From Anastrepha obliqua (lineage: Eukaryota > Arthropoda > Insecta > Diptera > Tephritidae), in NCBI RefSeq assembly GCF_027943255.1, contig NC_072895.1:37794001-37858000 (forward strand): 64,000 nt of DNA, read 5' to 3'. Each line of letters starts with the position of its first letter. The first letter of the stretch is position 1. Below are positions 47,251-60,521 of the stretch, one piece after another. The translations under genes and the position numbers were made by a program. The notes under the pieces were generated by a model. The model did no database searches. It worked only from the letters and a program-made list of their open reading frames with translations, and was not told the DNA's origin.

Positions 47251-48571
47251 CTTTTTTCCTAGCCTCATAAAACTAGTCTTGATAAGTTTTGATTTTAAAA
47301 CTTTAGCCTAAGCCATTATAAACTATTTATTAGATTTGCAATGAAAGACATGGGTCGCTAAAACTGATTTACCATCCTATTCCAACCAATTAAGAAATAG
47401 GTGTGAAACTGAAATGGGTGTATCAAAATGTGAAAATAAAACAATGCAAGAAGAAGAAGAAATTACATAAACAACACACATGCACATTCTGGCACATTCA
47501 CTGAGAGCGGGATAGAGGAACGACTCTCGTGCAATTGAGAGCGACACTAAATAGTTTTTGTTTCTCACTTCTCCAAGCACGCTCGGACTTTGAACGAGTT
47601 TATACAAACTGCCAAACGGACGAAGGCGATTAAATATTCAATTTTGTAAATTTTATTTATTATATGTATGTATTTATTTATAATTTATTCAGTTCAATAC
47701 CCATCTCTTTTTCTACTTTTAATTTTAGAGAACTAAAATTTAATTTCAAATACGACAAGAAAGTCCCAGTTATTTCACACTTTGTAACAACAAAATTTGT
47801 GTTTCGAGATTCCGCGCAGTTTTGTCATGATAAAAAGATTTTTAGAGGTGTGCTCTTTAATATACCGTTATTCGGCTCTGAGAGAATTTCACAGAATCAG
47901 CTAATGTGCTAACGTTACTTGGGATGTGTTTTTACAAAAAAACTGAGATTGTGTTGCTGATATACGAAACAAATCAACCAATGACACTTCCCTGCTTTTT
48001 GAACAACGACTGATTGGACGAGTGTGTGAATATATGTGAAATGATCGTGCAGAATTCGGCTGCCGAGTAGGTACTCGGTGGCGTAATCTGGTAATCTAAC
48101 AACCTTGTTGAAAAACACTCTATCAATGATTTAATGAACATTTCATGATGTACTTTACAAGTACCAAATCTCCGGATAAATTTTAGTTACTTAAATAAAA
48201 AAAATACTGCGGCATCTTACAAGGAAAAAGGTAGTCTATGGTATAAGCGGAAATATTTTCGAATGTAATCGGAAATAAACGAAATTTAAAAAAAAAATGT
48301 AATATAAATGTGAATGTATGTACATATGCGTGTATATTTTTTTACGCAAACGTCCGTTGGCCGATCATAATAGGCGCAGTGTGATAAAAACAGGTTAAAA
48401 GCAACGTATAAGTTCAGTAACCCGACTAATTAATACTTGTATATTAGGGTACTATTTATTTGCTGATATTATTTTCAATTTTAATTTTTCGTTGAACATA
48501 AACATATATGTATTTATATTTAAAAATTATTATTTAAACTTAAACCAGCTGAAAAATCATGAAAATGAAGT
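47251..48571. other. Gene-free region before the chemosensory protein gene
   Basis: AT-rich. The 82-codon plus frame 47664-47912 has a possible acceptor (TTTTAATTTTAG) before FRELKFNFKYDKK, but no family motif and no partner exon were seen. Confidence 0.35.
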
Positions 48572-48997
48572 TTAACCTTGTTTTTCATATTTAGATCTAT
48601 AAACTCCTTTCGAATCATATTTGTCCAGTAGTAATTTCCATTCTCCGGGTCGATTTGCTCGAAGAAAGTTAATAACTTTTTGAGAATTTTTCCTTTGAGT
48701 TTCGGTGCATTTCGAGCACTCACTTTGCAGGGCATCAGGTAACAGTTCTAGAAGAAAAAGTTTTCTTAGTTCACCATAAAAGGTCGATATGGATTAAAAA
48801 CAAGTTTTACTTTTTAGTTCACGCCCCTCAGGAGTGCAGGGTCCTTTATCCATAAGGCATTTTATGTAGTTGGTTAGAATACGATTATTTGACAAAACTC
48901 CGTCCACGTCCACGTTATCAAATTTATTTGTGTACTGCTTTTGTGCTGATACCAGTTGAACGGCGATGATTGCCAATAATACTAAGATTGCCTTCAT
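48572..48997 (-). CDS. Chemosensory protein (OS-D/CSP family), two coding exons, 120 residues
   Basis: CSPs are small secreted helical proteins that carry hydrophobic ligands in chemosensory and other insect tissues. Exon 1 is 48997-48811 and exon 2 is 48747-48572 (phase 1; donor GTAAAA, acceptor TTCTAG). The product has a signal peptide MKAILVLLAIIAVQLVSA. The mature start QKQYTNKFDNVDVDGVLSNN is typical. The four cysteines are spaced C-x6-C-x18-C-x2-C (CLMDKGPC and CSKC), the exact CSP pattern, and the C-terminal part has KVINFLRANRPGEWKLLLDK. The single intron near KK after the second Cys is at the place usual for the family. A 5'-UTR intron is likely (acceptor before 49003, donor after 49158, GTGAGT). 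The exact orthologue is not assigned. Confidence 0.95.
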
Positions 48998-49239
48998 GTT
49001 GTCCTGAAAGAGTCGAGAAATAGCTATATCAATGGTGTAGTAAAAAATCTTAAAAATTCTGTGCAGAAAAAAATTTTAAAAGATATGTACTTACTATATG
49101 TACATATGTATGTAGAGAAAATAATTGTTTCTCCTAGCAAAGCAGAAAAAAACTCACCAAAACTGAAAAAGTCTTCCTAGTGATAAAACTGTCTACTAAC
49201 AATCGCTTGTTTGCGATTTGAAAAAAACTGGGAAATTAG

Positions 49240-52200
49240 TGAAAAAATCTGTTACCATATCGTACACATATATGAATGGTGTATATGCTTGTATGTTTAT
49301 GTATGTATGTATGTTTATGCATGTATGTATGTTCATTTCTTGATATTGCTAAACACTAACATAATTCATTCTCACCTACTACCAAAGCTTCAAAAAGTTC
49401 AACACTGTTTGAAGTAGAACATTTTTTTGCGATATTTTTGAGGTATACTCGTATATCCTTCTTGGTTATATTATTTAACAACTGCCCATACTATTGGGTG
49501 GGGAAATTATTGGTCATGGATTATTATAAGAGAAACTCCCTCTCTCTGCTTTCTGCATTGGCTTATGCGTCTTTTCTGGGAAGATCAGTTGCTCCACTTG
49601 CCATTTTCGTCGGACTTACAGTATCATAGGAACAGTAGTTCTTCCTTTTAAAGCCGTATTTATGTTTCATATACATACATACATACATGCCTGTATGTAT
49701 AAGCCTAAGCATGACAATTTTATTTTCACATAAAAAGTGTTGAAATTCCAGTTTGCGCCGAGTGAGTCGATTAATTTTCAAAGAGCATATTTTAATGATA
49801 TTCATTATGGCTTGTTTAAAACGGAATATATCAGAATTTTGAAACTTTTTTTCACATCTTGCAACATATGAAGCTGTGTATTTTGCAAACCAATACTTAA
49901 CTGGTGAAGTGTTTGAGTTAATATCAGTTGATGGGAAAGAAATGATGTCTGTAAAATTGGTTGATTGAATGGAAAAAGTGATTAAAATAACACCTAAATA
50001 AATAAAAAATAAATAAATAAGACTAAGTTTTTTTATTTTAATATATAATTTTTTTAATTTGAGTTTTTTTGTATGATTTTAGTTTGATGTAAGAAGAAGA
50101 TCCATCCTCCATAAACACACATAAACACGATAAACATCTAACCGCGTACGTTGGAGAAGCCTTGTAGAGGCCATATGATCCTCAAAGGAGTAATCAGGAG
50201 AAAAAAAAAATTAGATACTCTCACCATAGGTTCGTCGGAATTGAAAAAAACTATTATGCCCCGTTATATAAGCGTACTTTCTCCAATGACTTATTTCACT
50301 TATTCTTACAAATTTGTTGCTGATTTCGAAGGGAGCCTCACTTATTATCTAGCAACTGCATTTGAGACACTCGTTCCTTTATAGTTTTGTTTTCTTATAT
50401 GTATTGCAAATTGTTACGAATTTCGAAGTAAATAGTTAACCAGATTATTTTCTGTTTCATTTGTGATGCGTATAGTATGTCTTTTATTGACGCCACGTGA
50501 ATGTACCTGACCTTGTTAAGCCAGTATGCAAGAACTGCTTTGGGAACACATTTGAAATATGCAAATGTCATTGAATTCTAAATTTGGTGCACCAAAGATA
50601 TGCTGAACCTTTGGAATAGAAAATCCAATTAGAAAATACCAGTTTTGAAGCACAATAATCTAATGTGAACAGTCAAACCAAGGCGAATCTATTCAAGGCG
50701 GTAGCATTCGAGCAACAAAAACATTTTTTAAATTAGAACAGTTAAGGGAAAGAGAATAAACGAATAGACGAATGGAATGAATGTCAAATAGATAAAATTA
50801 GTTTGTCGCGCATTCACAACACAACAACAACTTTTCGTCATTCCGTTTTACTGACATTTCAAAATTTAAGGCGAGTTGAAGAACTAGAAATCAAGTACGC
50901 TAATCACACCACCTTCTATTCTTATAGATACGCCTTGAGTCAAATCATCTAAATCTAAATATGTGTAAGAAAACGAAAAAAAAAAAAATAATGCCCTTTT
51001 AAAAATGTTTTGATTTTTTAAGATCTGTTTGTGCTGAATTCTTCACTAATGCAAAATACCGAATAACATTTAGTACTAGAAAAATTAATACTGTTGTTTT
51101 TTATGTTTTTTTTGGAAATTAATTGTTAGTTATTATGTGTTTTTTACTGCAAAAATTTTATAATTATTTATGTAGAAAAAAGTACGAAAATAAAAAACTA
51201 TATATGTATGTATTTCAATGCATCAAAAAAGTGTTTTTATAATGAATTTTTACTAGTTTACTTGATCGTGATTATCGACGCACTTAATTCTGATTAAAAT
51301 TGTGTGTGACAGATCGTTGTTATGCGGATTAATGCATAGCTGATTTGTTTATTGGATAGTTTTGTCAGTAAAAGGTGGATCGCAAGCGACGATTAGTTGC
51401 CCTGATACTAAAAAATAATTATTAAAAAAAATGTATATTGCAATTTCATAAACTGCTCCGAAATATCAAAACAATTAATGTAATTTCGAATGGGTTAGTG
51501 CAAACTAGCATTGCATCTAGTTTTTCTTGTTCTTCGCTTAAAAAGATTCATTATTTTTCACTCACAATAGATGTTAACTGTAATTTTGCGGTTATGTTGC
51601 CATCGAAAATTTCCCTAATCCGCTTAAATTCTGAAAACTAAGTCTAGTTGTCAATCCGCATTAGTTGCACTTAATTCCTGAGCTAATTCCGAAATAAGTC
51701 TTTAATCCCCATTAACGCAACCGTTCGTCTTCGCTATAAAACTCTCGATGCTGTAATTGACTAGAATTTTCTGCCATTTCGCCAATATTTTAGTTGACAA
51801 CTCTGCTCGATTTAGGCACTTTTTCTTTAAATAGCGCGGGTTCTGTGTTGCTATCTCTCTAAATTTTCAGCAGTCGTATTGTAGCTTTATGCACCTTAGT
51901 TTTAGTATCCATCATCTTGATAGATGTTGCTTAGCAAAGTCGTAACTTTTAACACAATCTTTGGCATTTAAAAACTCAACTCTTCAACCCCTTTATAAGT
52001 GGAAATTATTTTACGATTTTCTTATGCTTTAAGTGTCTGTGCGGCAGCATTAATTGTGTAATGCGTTGAGAGTAGTTAGCCGACTTTGTTCCCCTAAAAA
52101 TTTCACTATTCAAATGAATTCATTCCACGCGTATTTGTCAACAGCTGTTAGTACTCGTTGATATGAAATTTGTATATAAAGAAAAAATGCTAAAATTTAA

Positions 52201-53640
52201 TTTTCTTTGAATTCATTATATGTATGTAATTACGGCGATATTTAGGATTACATGACTACCACAAGTATTATGTATTTATGTATGTTTAAGTATGCATTTA
52301 AGTATGAAATTTTTTCATATGAATATGAAATGTTTCGAATAATTTTAAGAGAAAGAAAATCTTGAACGCAATGCAATCGTTGCATAAGTTGAATTTATAT
52401 GATAATATGTTTTTACATGTGTGTATGTAAATATAGAGATAAATACACATTAACTGAAAACAGATATTGTTTTGCCACCTTCAATTCGTTTTCTGATATG
52501 GCATATCCAAAACTCTGAGTCACATTCAGCAAAAACTACTTTTTATTTGAAAAATGTAAGCGTATATAAACAAATAGCTTTAAATATACATACATATGTA
52601 TGGTAGATATATTTACTTGGTAGTCTACCATTTCGTACACTCTGCACTAAGTGCAAGCGCAAACATAATTTTGTATTTAACAGTCACAATTGCTTCATAC
52701 ATTTGGACTTGCATCCAATATATATATATATATGTATGTACATCCATATTACATGCATAAATACATGTGAATATTCAAACATGTTGTATGCAATACATGA
52801 TGTACTACGTAGATGTATGTATGTATATGCCCATATGTATAGTGCTCATTTTATATAACCGGTAAGTTTTTTAGCAGTCGATATTGAAGCACTCAACACG
52901 CACCAGTATATCTCTATGGATAAATTGCTTAGAAGATGGGACGTGACAATTTTACTAATTTTTATCACTCATTTAAATTTCTGCACACATGTATAGCTAC
53001 ATAAGCACTATCTATGTACACGTGTACATATGTATGTGTATTCACTTTGTAGTGCATATGTACATACGCATGTATATACATATATAATATTCGAAAATTT
53101 CAACACATTCGTATGGCAATAAGATGTACTATCTAAAATATCTTTAAACTGACTTGAAAGGCGTAAAACTCTGACTAAAAAAGATCGCGTTGAATGATGC
53201 TTTATTCTACTTATTGACACTACCACTTCACTTCACTTTTGCAGAGCAGAAAACTTTAAATAAATACAAAAATTAACTTGAATCTCTTAAAATTTTGTTG
53301 TGCACAAACGATTTAACTGGTTACAACAGCTTTTCACTCACTTTTAAAATACGTACTCAAGGGCTTTGAATTTCACACTGGACAACTGGACAGCTGGTCT
53401 ATAATTACATGAAGGCGGCATTTTACCACTTTATATAGCCCAAAAATTGGCAGTATGCATTACACGTAAAACAATGCCTACGAAATGTTAACGCAATCTG
53501 TTTATGTTACTAACTTGGCGGGGATTTTTTTCTGTTTTTTAGCAATTGGTACATAAGTAGTATATATTTATGCGTATATATGAAAATGTATATATGTGTA
53601 CATAGTAAGTATATATAATTATATACATTAATGTTACATG
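49240..53640. other. 4.4 kb of AT-rich, microsatellite-rich DNA without a recognised gene
   Basis: TATG/CATA runs occur near 49290-49335, 49668-49700, 52560-52600, 52720-52830 and 53030-53080. A tiny LINE-like trace (NRVRWRSLVEA, plus strand) is at 50140-50175. Frames at 49438-49629 and 50151-50384 have no recognised motif. The dense ATGTATGTA content near 52.7-53.1 kb is typical of this genome's intergenic DNA. Confidence 0.4.
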
Positions 53641-53659
53641 CATATGTAGTATAAGCAAG

Positions 53660-53830
53660 AATTCGGTTAGAGGTTAGGTTAGGTTGGAGGGAGGGGTTGT
53701 CCACTGTGGGCCACACTCAGGTTCATAGCCCATTGTAATGTCGCATGGGGAACATGTCCTTATCGGTTACAGCTACAGGAGCTGTTTCTAATTGAGGTTT
53801 GATGTTTTTTGAGGTAATACACATATGTAT
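53660..53830. repeat. GTTAGGTTAGGTT-bearing dispersed repeat fragment
   Basis: GGTTAGAGGTTAGGTTAGGT is followed by a less AT-rich block (GTCCACTGTGGGCCACACTC, GTCGCATGGGGAACATGTCC). It looks like one end of a retroposed repeat. The TTAGG-like motif is only two to three units long, so it is not telomeric sequence. Confidence 0.4.
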
Positions 53831-54779
53831 AGAGCACAAAATAATTAAAAAAAAAAATTATTTACATAAATTTTACTAAACATGGCAATAATATGAGGGC
53901 GCACATATATATTATATATTGCAGCCTATAAGATATACATACACATATATGAGACTTGTAGCTACAGAAATTAACAGTAGGTACAAAACTGAAATGTTGT
54001 TAAATGTACTTTGAAAATATTCACAGTGTATAATGCTCACAGCCAAAACCGGATTTCAAAATAAATAAAAAAAAGTTTTTTTTTTTTTCTTTTTTCTTCC
54101 TTATGTAATTAAAATATTGTTTTCTTTACTTTTATTGTTTTATCTGTCTGTGCTAAAATGACTTGCCATTGAAATTTCGAAGAAAACATATATAATATGT
54201 AAAAGGGACTTTGACATGGAAGTAAAATAAAAGTAAAAAAACCTATTGAAATTTTAGTATTGCATATAATAAAATCGTAAGTACCAACCAACGTTTATAC
54301 TCGTACAAACAGTATACATATGTATATAAGTCTATATGTAGACATACATATGTATGTATAAATGGTAATGTTCAAATGAAAGAACCGAGTTTTTGAACTG
54401 AAGCTCGTCGCAAGTAAGCCAGTGGAATTTTCCAAATTGCTTAAAATAAATTAATAATTAAATAATAATAAATATTAAACCAAATATGTAAATCGAGTTA
54501 CATTCTTAATTTTGATCAATAAAGGTTGACACTCTGGTTACGTTGGTGGCAGCATCTTGGTCGAAAGACCTTGGGGATATCTTTACATATAAAGCATTTA
54601 CATACACATATGAAACTGCAAAAGACTACAAATATACACAAATCATGTAACCTATGAAAACAAAAAACAAACAAAATCGTGAAAATACATGTACCTCTTA
54701 CCTTTCTCTGGAAACATTTCATACAAATGGTTAATTCAAAGCGATCGATAAAAAAATTCGTTTTTTACTTAAAAATTTT
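53831..54779. other. Gene-free AT-rich stretch
   Basis: ACATATGTATG microsatellites are near 54310-54360. A Tc1-like TIR fragment (CTCACAGCCAAAACCGGATT) lies near 54037. Nothing else is recognised. Confidence 0.4.
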
Positions 54780-55560
54780 AGTTAATTATACGCTGATGAC
54801 TTGAAAATTTACTCGTTAATGAATTCCATTGAGGATATGTTGAATATGTTGAGATTGGCAGTCTTTATTCGTAGTACGCCAGATCTCATCTTTGCTTAAA
54901 TGTAAAAAATGCCTTCAAGCTTACTCAAAATTGCGTTTCATTTCTGAAAACTCCTATATAAGATATTGCTAGCCATGCCCTGCAGACTGTAAATCAAATA
55001 AAAGACCTCGGCGTTATTTTTTTATACGAAATTTACTTTCATTAATCACATTAAGTTTATCATTTCAAAATTTTATGCGAGGACTGGTTTCATTCGGCGG
55101 AATAGTTCGGATTTCTCGGACACATTAAAATTGTTTAATTATACTCTCTCACCTTGAGTATGTCACTATTATTTGGTGGCCTTATCATCAATTCTCAATA
55201 AATAGTATTGAGAAATTTCAAAAGGTTTTCCTAAAGTAGGTTTTGCGGTCTTTACAATTTACTGAACCTCTTCCATCATAAAATGCTTGTTTACTTCTTT
55301 TAAATCTCAAACCTCTAGAAAGTAGTAAATCTGTATCTGTCTTAACTTTTGTATATGGCATTATAAAGGGAAATTTTGACTGTACCGCCCTTCTGGAAAA
55401 AATGAACTTTAATGTTCCAAGAAGACAACTGCGAAGTTCCTACGCGTTTTATGGAAGTAATAACAAAACAAATTATGCCCGAAACGCGACAATTAATGCA
55501 AAATGTACTGCATATTGATTCGTAGAACTCGCCTTTAGCCAATGAAAACTATTTTTAGAA
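54780..55560 (+). pseudogene. LINE reverse-transcriptase C-terminal half, degenerate
   Basis: Plus-strand frames start at the catalytic box NYADDLKIYSLMNSIEDMLN, then SKFYARTGFIRRNSSDFSDT, LSHLEYVTIIWWPYHQFSIN and IEKFQKVFLK, and end LLNLKPLESSKSVSVLTFVY, GIIKGNFDCTALLEKMNFNV and PRRQLRSSYAF. This is the second half of a CR1/Jockey-type RT domain and its tail. Several stops are present. The 5' part is missing. Confidence 0.82.
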
Positions 55561-55689
55561 TAGTGGACAATTATTGTGTAAAATAGCTATAAAGACCACC
55601 AATACCTAATCTTGCTGAGGACTGGGAGCGATACCGTCATGCTCAGAGGAGCTACAAGTAGCTAATTCAGGGCTTCTTTTAGTGAATTA

Positions 55690-57870
55690 TGCGACGGTAT
55701 TGAATCTTTAAGCGACACGGCGAAATTGGTTAGGATCCTGAAAAGGAATCCAAGCGCAAAGCTTGGGTAACTTAGGAAATCTGATGGCTCCTTCACGGAG
55801 AAGCAAAGTGAGACATTCAGCTTGCTGATGGACTTTCCAGGTAATCAGATAAGCATTGGCCGGCAACAGTGCTAACCGATCTGTGGTGAATGAAGCCGCC
55901 ATTAGATTTGCCATCAAATCTTTTGAAGGCTACAAGTCTCCCAAAGGCAGTAGAGTCCGTGATTGGCTGTATACCACGCTCTTGGAGGATGGTGAGGGTT
56001 GCCTTCATCCCTAAGGTTGGGAAAGATGACTATACCAGCCCAATAGGCTTTAGACCCATCATCCTGTGAGTCGGCACTGCAAAACCTTGCTGCTAGGGTA
56101 GAGCAGGCCATCGACAGTAGGGATACAGAAGGGGCTTTTGGTAGTGCCACTATCGACAGTTTGTGCAGCTCTACCAGTAGGCATGGGTCCTATTGAATTG
56201 GATTCGTTCAATGCTAGCCCGAAGAATCGTCACGGTGCGGGTGGATGAGGATCTGCTGGTGTCATCGGGGGTTAATAGAGACTGTCTCCATTGCCCTGGT
56301 GCATGGTAATCGATCCTCTACTCACGTGGAATCTACACACAAGCATACGCGGACGACATTGCCTGTTTGTTAACGACCCCTTCGCTTAGGAGCATCTGTA
56401 GAGAAGTGCAGAAAACTCTGGATATGATTGACAATTGGTGCTGTGCAAATGGGCTATCGGCAAACCCCACCAAAGCTGGTATTGCCCTCTTTACCAGAAA
56501 GAGGAAGCTTTATGGACTCGTTCTACCTTAGCTAAAAGGAGTCACAATCCAGCTATCCAAATAAATCAAATATTTTGGAGTAATCCTCGATAGTGAACTT
56601 CTTTGGAAGTCACACGTTGAAACAAAGACATCCAAAGCACTGACAACTTTTTGGCGGTGCAAGGGTGTCTTTGGGAAAACGTGGGGTCTTTCTCCTAGCA
56701 AGATCCTATAGATCTACACGGCTATGATAAGACCTATTATCACCTATGCATCAGGATGCGCAGACTCTTTCTCGTGGCAGTCAGGAGGATCTGATCAAGA
56801 CTACAACGCAATGTGGCCATCTGTTGCACCGGAGCTTTTCCGACTACTTCAGGCCCGACATTAGATGCTCTGGTTGGTCTACCACCACTTGATGCTTTCA
56901 TCCAAGGAGAGGCCTTGGAGGCCCTCTGCAGGCTGAAACACAATGGGGACTGGTACGGCTCCTGTCCGGCATTATAACATAGAGAAGGCATGGACTTCGA
57001 TTTAACGATTCTCTCTCTACCACTCGACTCTATGCCATAAAAAGTCGTACTTGAAAAGAGATACAGTGTGGTGCTGCCAGAGGTTCATTTGTGGTCAAAC
57101 TCTGAAAATGAGCCCGGCAAACACTGTTTTCGCATTTTCACGGATGGCTCCAGGACCGAGCACGGCTCCGACTCTGGGGTCTATGTGGAATCCAGCGGGA
57201 CTAAACTGCACTTTGCTATTGGAATGCATGCATCTGTGTTTCAAGCGGAGGTCAATGCTGTTCAAGAAGTGATGAGCTTTGCTGGGGAAAACAGATGGAG
57301 AGGCAGATCTATATGTGTCTGCAGTCACAGCCAAGCTGTGCGCATGGCCTTAGACAGCCCCCCAACCACATCAAAGATAGCCGAGTCCTGTAAATCCAGG
57401 CTGAACTATGTCGGTAGACATAATAGTCTAATGCTAACATGGGTCCCGGGACACGTGGGTATCGTGGGTACCTCTGACTCCTTAGCTAGGATGGGCTCTG
57501 AGGACAACTTCTTTAGCGCGGAGTCCGTTCTACAACCCACAAGTGAGCTTGGCAGGCTGAGAGAGGCTGCAGATGGACTAAACTGATGTTACCTGTCATG
57601 TTCAATCGACTGTCGCAAATTCTCCTGTGATTAAGCAGAAGGGACTGCAGGCAACTGGTTGGACTGATCACGGACCACTTTCTGTGGGCGATGCACATAG
57701 AAAAGGTAGGCCCAGCTTGTGAATAGGAGGATGAGACGGCGGACCAATTTCTGTGTGTTTGCCTTCGCTCGAATCAGGCTTGAGGTCTTTGGTACTAATG
57801 TGTTAAGAAGCGACCACCTGGCTCCTTGGCACCACAAGATCTACTCAGATTTCTTCGGAAGTCAGGTAGA
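55690..57870 (+). mobile_element. LINE with RT and RNase H domains (I/LOA-like), degenerate
   Basis: In plus-strand order: DTAKLVRILKRNPSAKLG and KSDGSFTEKQSETFSLL (pre-RT linker), VRVAFIPKVGKDDYTSPIGF (RT start), LDWIRSMLARRIVTVRVDED, the catalytic AYADDIACLL, IDNWCCANGLSANPTKAGIA, then the thumb (TYASGCADSF). The RNase H frame 57068-57586 is open, with FRIFTDGSRTEHGSDSGVYV, the Glu in FQAEVNAVQEV, SHSQAVRMAL and LMLTWVPGHVGIVGTSDSLA. A Cys-rich tail follows (NFCVFAFARIRLEVFGTNVL). RT plus RNase H in one frame points to an I/LOA-type LINE. Stops and shifts in the RT part make it inactive, and the endonuclease is missing. Confidence 0.88.
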
Positions 57871-57929
57871 TTTAAAAATAATATATTAAAAGGGAATCCG
57901 CAGTACAATGGACGTAATTGCGTCTGAAT

Positions 57930-58660
57930 GCTGTACTTGCTACTTATTCCGACAAAAAAAATGTTTTGTGGGAATACCAAATGTAGACATGGCGACAGTG
58001 AGGCAACTTCTTCCCGTGCTGTTAAATGGGGCTTTTTAACCGTCGAAGAGATGGTGTGGGTCGATTTTGCTTTCATGGATATTTTCCAAGGCTCTGCATA
58101 TTGTGAATATCTGGTCAATTGTGGATTTTTCAGGTCTAAAGCCACACTGATATAATGTTGTTGTTTTTGTAGCAGTCTCTAAACCTTGTCAGTGAAATGT
58201 AAATCACCGGTCGCTTTCGTCTATCACATCTAACGGTAGGCCCAGAAAACTTGCTGTCTCGACAGGTTGAGTCCAGAGGGAGAGAGGTGTGAGATGAGTG
58301 GGTTTGGTGGAGCATGTGAAAAAATGGTTAGTATCATGCGGGGTGCCTTCACATGCTAGCACACTGATATGATTCAATTAGTTGGTTGATAGTGGGCTTC
58401 AGCCTTTCGCACAACACGATCGATAGAACCTTGTACACGATGTTTGAAGGGCATACGCACTGTTGGCACTGATTGCAGGATTTTACTTCTTAAATCGAAA
58501 GGTGTGCATTAATCCGACCATATTTTGTTTAGGAGCTGATGGATGATGCACGCATCTTATCAGCTTCTCGCCGCCATGTTTAAATAGCTCAGTTGGCAGT
58601 CCGCCGGCTTCGGTTGATTTGTTGTTCTTTATTTATCACTATTGGCACTTCGTCATGATC
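57930..58660 (-). pseudogene. LINE reverse-transcriptase fragment on the minus strand, split by a retroposon
   Basis: From the 5' side (high coordinates) the minus strand gives AGGLPTELFKHGGEKLIRCV, then ANSAYALQTSCTRFYRSCCA-type residues (originally the VLYKVLSIVLCERLKPTINQ reading) and LNHISV. After an insertion it gives QCGFRPEKSTIDQIFTICRA and LENIHESKIDPHHLF. These are RT fingers and palm motifs in the right order. The insertion is at 58154-58359. Confidence 0.8.
58154..58359 (-). mobile_element. Short retroposon (~206 bp) with 11-bp target duplication, inserted in a LINE
   Basis: CACACTGATAT occurs on both sides (58143-58153 and 58360-58370) and interrupts a LINE reading frame that is collinear across it. 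Read on the minus strand the insert ends CTGCTACAAAAACAACAACA, a CAA-rich tail like that of the repeats at 7671, 22293 and 36714. It has no coding capacity. Length, tail and direct duplication fit a SINE-like retroposon. Confidence 0.78.
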
Positions 58661-60040
58661 GGTTAGCGGAACGACAGTCCCTCGTCAACGATTGGGGGTT
58701 GCGATCTTCGCATTAGGATCTATCTTAATGATGTCAAGAAACTATGAATGAAGAATATGAAGAATGATGAGAAATTTTTAAAGCACAGCTGGCTAGATTT
58801 AAAGCATCTTTAGTTTCGGAAGGGGTTTCATTTAGCTTATGCCAAAAAATATTGCCTTTTCACTGCCCTTCTCTTTTTTCATGCTCGATTCTAAAATAAT
58901 TTTAATTTAGCAAAAAAATATGTGTTTGACTCTAAAAATGCCACACTGAACGAAGGCGAAGGTGCGAAATTTTCTCCATTGAGAAGCTTTCCCAGGGGAG
59001 TTTGTTGCCCTTAAAATATACACCGTTAATCGGCGCTAAGCGAATTTGAAACTACCAGCTGATTGGCTGACTTAAATAAATGCGAATTCGCGGTAAATAA
59101 TGCAACTGATGCGGCAAACATTCAAACGGAGATGCAAAGGTAAACTGATTATTTGGTGCCAAAAGTCTCGCCTATAACTAAATGTTATATTAAAAAATGC
59201 TTTCGTAATAGTTGGGTTGAGATCATAACTTCGAGATCGAGACCCACATTCATTTTTCAGGACAACTTGGTTAAGCCTAGCCTTTTCTCTACTCTTTCAA
59301 GCCTTTAGAGTGCATTTGAATTGTCTCAATTAATTTAAATTCCATTTATGCATTTATTTTGATATAATAAAAAACACCATCGATTAAAATTTGCGCGACT
59401 GTTCTTTTTTTAAACAGTTGTCATTTTCGTCACACTTGCCGTACGGCACAACTAGAAAGTTGTATATTCCGTGACGGCCCTATAAGAGCCCACGAAATGT
59501 GGCATTCCATTGTCTGAACGTTAATACGGACATACTCGCTAAAAAAAACGACTTTAGCGAAATTGCGGTCTAATGCAAATAGGAAATTCGATGGGGAAGA
59601 GCAACCCGATTTCCTTTGGAAGACATTTGTTTAGCACATCGCATTTCTTTTCGTTACGTTTATTGTCTCAATTTATTTTTGCAGCTGCACTAATCAAGAA
59701 CAGATAGTTAGTTTTCAAGAGTGACATTTAGGTTAAAATATTTTGACATCTGTGAGAGCATTTCTTCCTGTGATGTAACAATTGAATAAACAAGAATAAA
59801 TCCGCTCGTGAATAGCAATAAAAATGAAAAACAATACAACAATAAAATGTATACAAATCTTATATTAATATGGCAGCAAATCAGCTGATTCCATCAAATT
59901 CGCTGAGAGCAGGTTAACGTTCGAGGATGTCTCCACCTCTGAATTCTTTCCACCGTGGTCAGTTTTTGCTCTATTGAATTGTTTCCTACAAGATTTTCGG
60001 ATGTCGGCTGTATGTCGTTTCCCACTTAAATAAATAAATG
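58661..60040. other. Gene-free stretch
   Basis: No frame of note. The block 58930-59130 is less AT-rich but unrecognised. Likely old repeat sequence. Confidence 0.35.
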
Positions 60041-60222
60041 AATAATTAGCGCATACACTTTTGTTAGGCGTTTGGTCGAGCTCCTCCTCCTATTTGTGGT
60101 GTGCGTCTTGATGTTGTTCCACAAATGGAGTCTTAAGCCGACTCCGAACTTCAGATATTTTTTATGCCTAGCCTTTCGGAGGTTTGTCATTGAGATTCGA
60201 ACCTACATACGTACTCTGAATA
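60041..60222 (-). mobile_element. tRNA-derived SINE, minus-strand copy lacking the A box
   Basis: The reverse complement shows GGAGGAGGAGCTCGACCAAA, CATTTGTGGAACAACATC and GTCGGCTTAAGACTC, and a B-box-like GGTTCGAATCTCAAT near 60203-60189. The order matches the 28666 copy. The tRNA-like 5' end is cut off. Confidence 0.75.
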
Positions 60223-60521
60223 GTAGTTCTCGAGACGAAGGAATGATGCTAAACGAACGCAGCAGCAAGAACAACTGCCGTTTTGATAAAACGCAGCAAG
60301 ACGGACAGCAGATTAATGTAACTGACGATTGAGTTTATTGCTCACGACGGCCTCCAGACGTGATTACCAAATTGGTATCTCTGTAGGATGACTACTGCAC
60401 AGTCTAAGACTTTCGAATACTTTAACACCTCGTAAAAAAAATATAGGTTACTAGAACGATTGTTATGGGCTCAGACCCTAAATACATTTACAGAAATAAT
60501 ATATTATATGTGTAATAAGTG

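Noticed and set aside
49563..49805. Host gene frame with PTKMASGATDLPRKD
   Set aside because: No recognised family, no partner exon and overlapping frames on the other strand; left unannotated.
57795..58145. 116-codon minus frame
   Set aside because: It mixes the out-of-frame reading of the minus-strand LINE with antisense of another LINE; it is not a gene.
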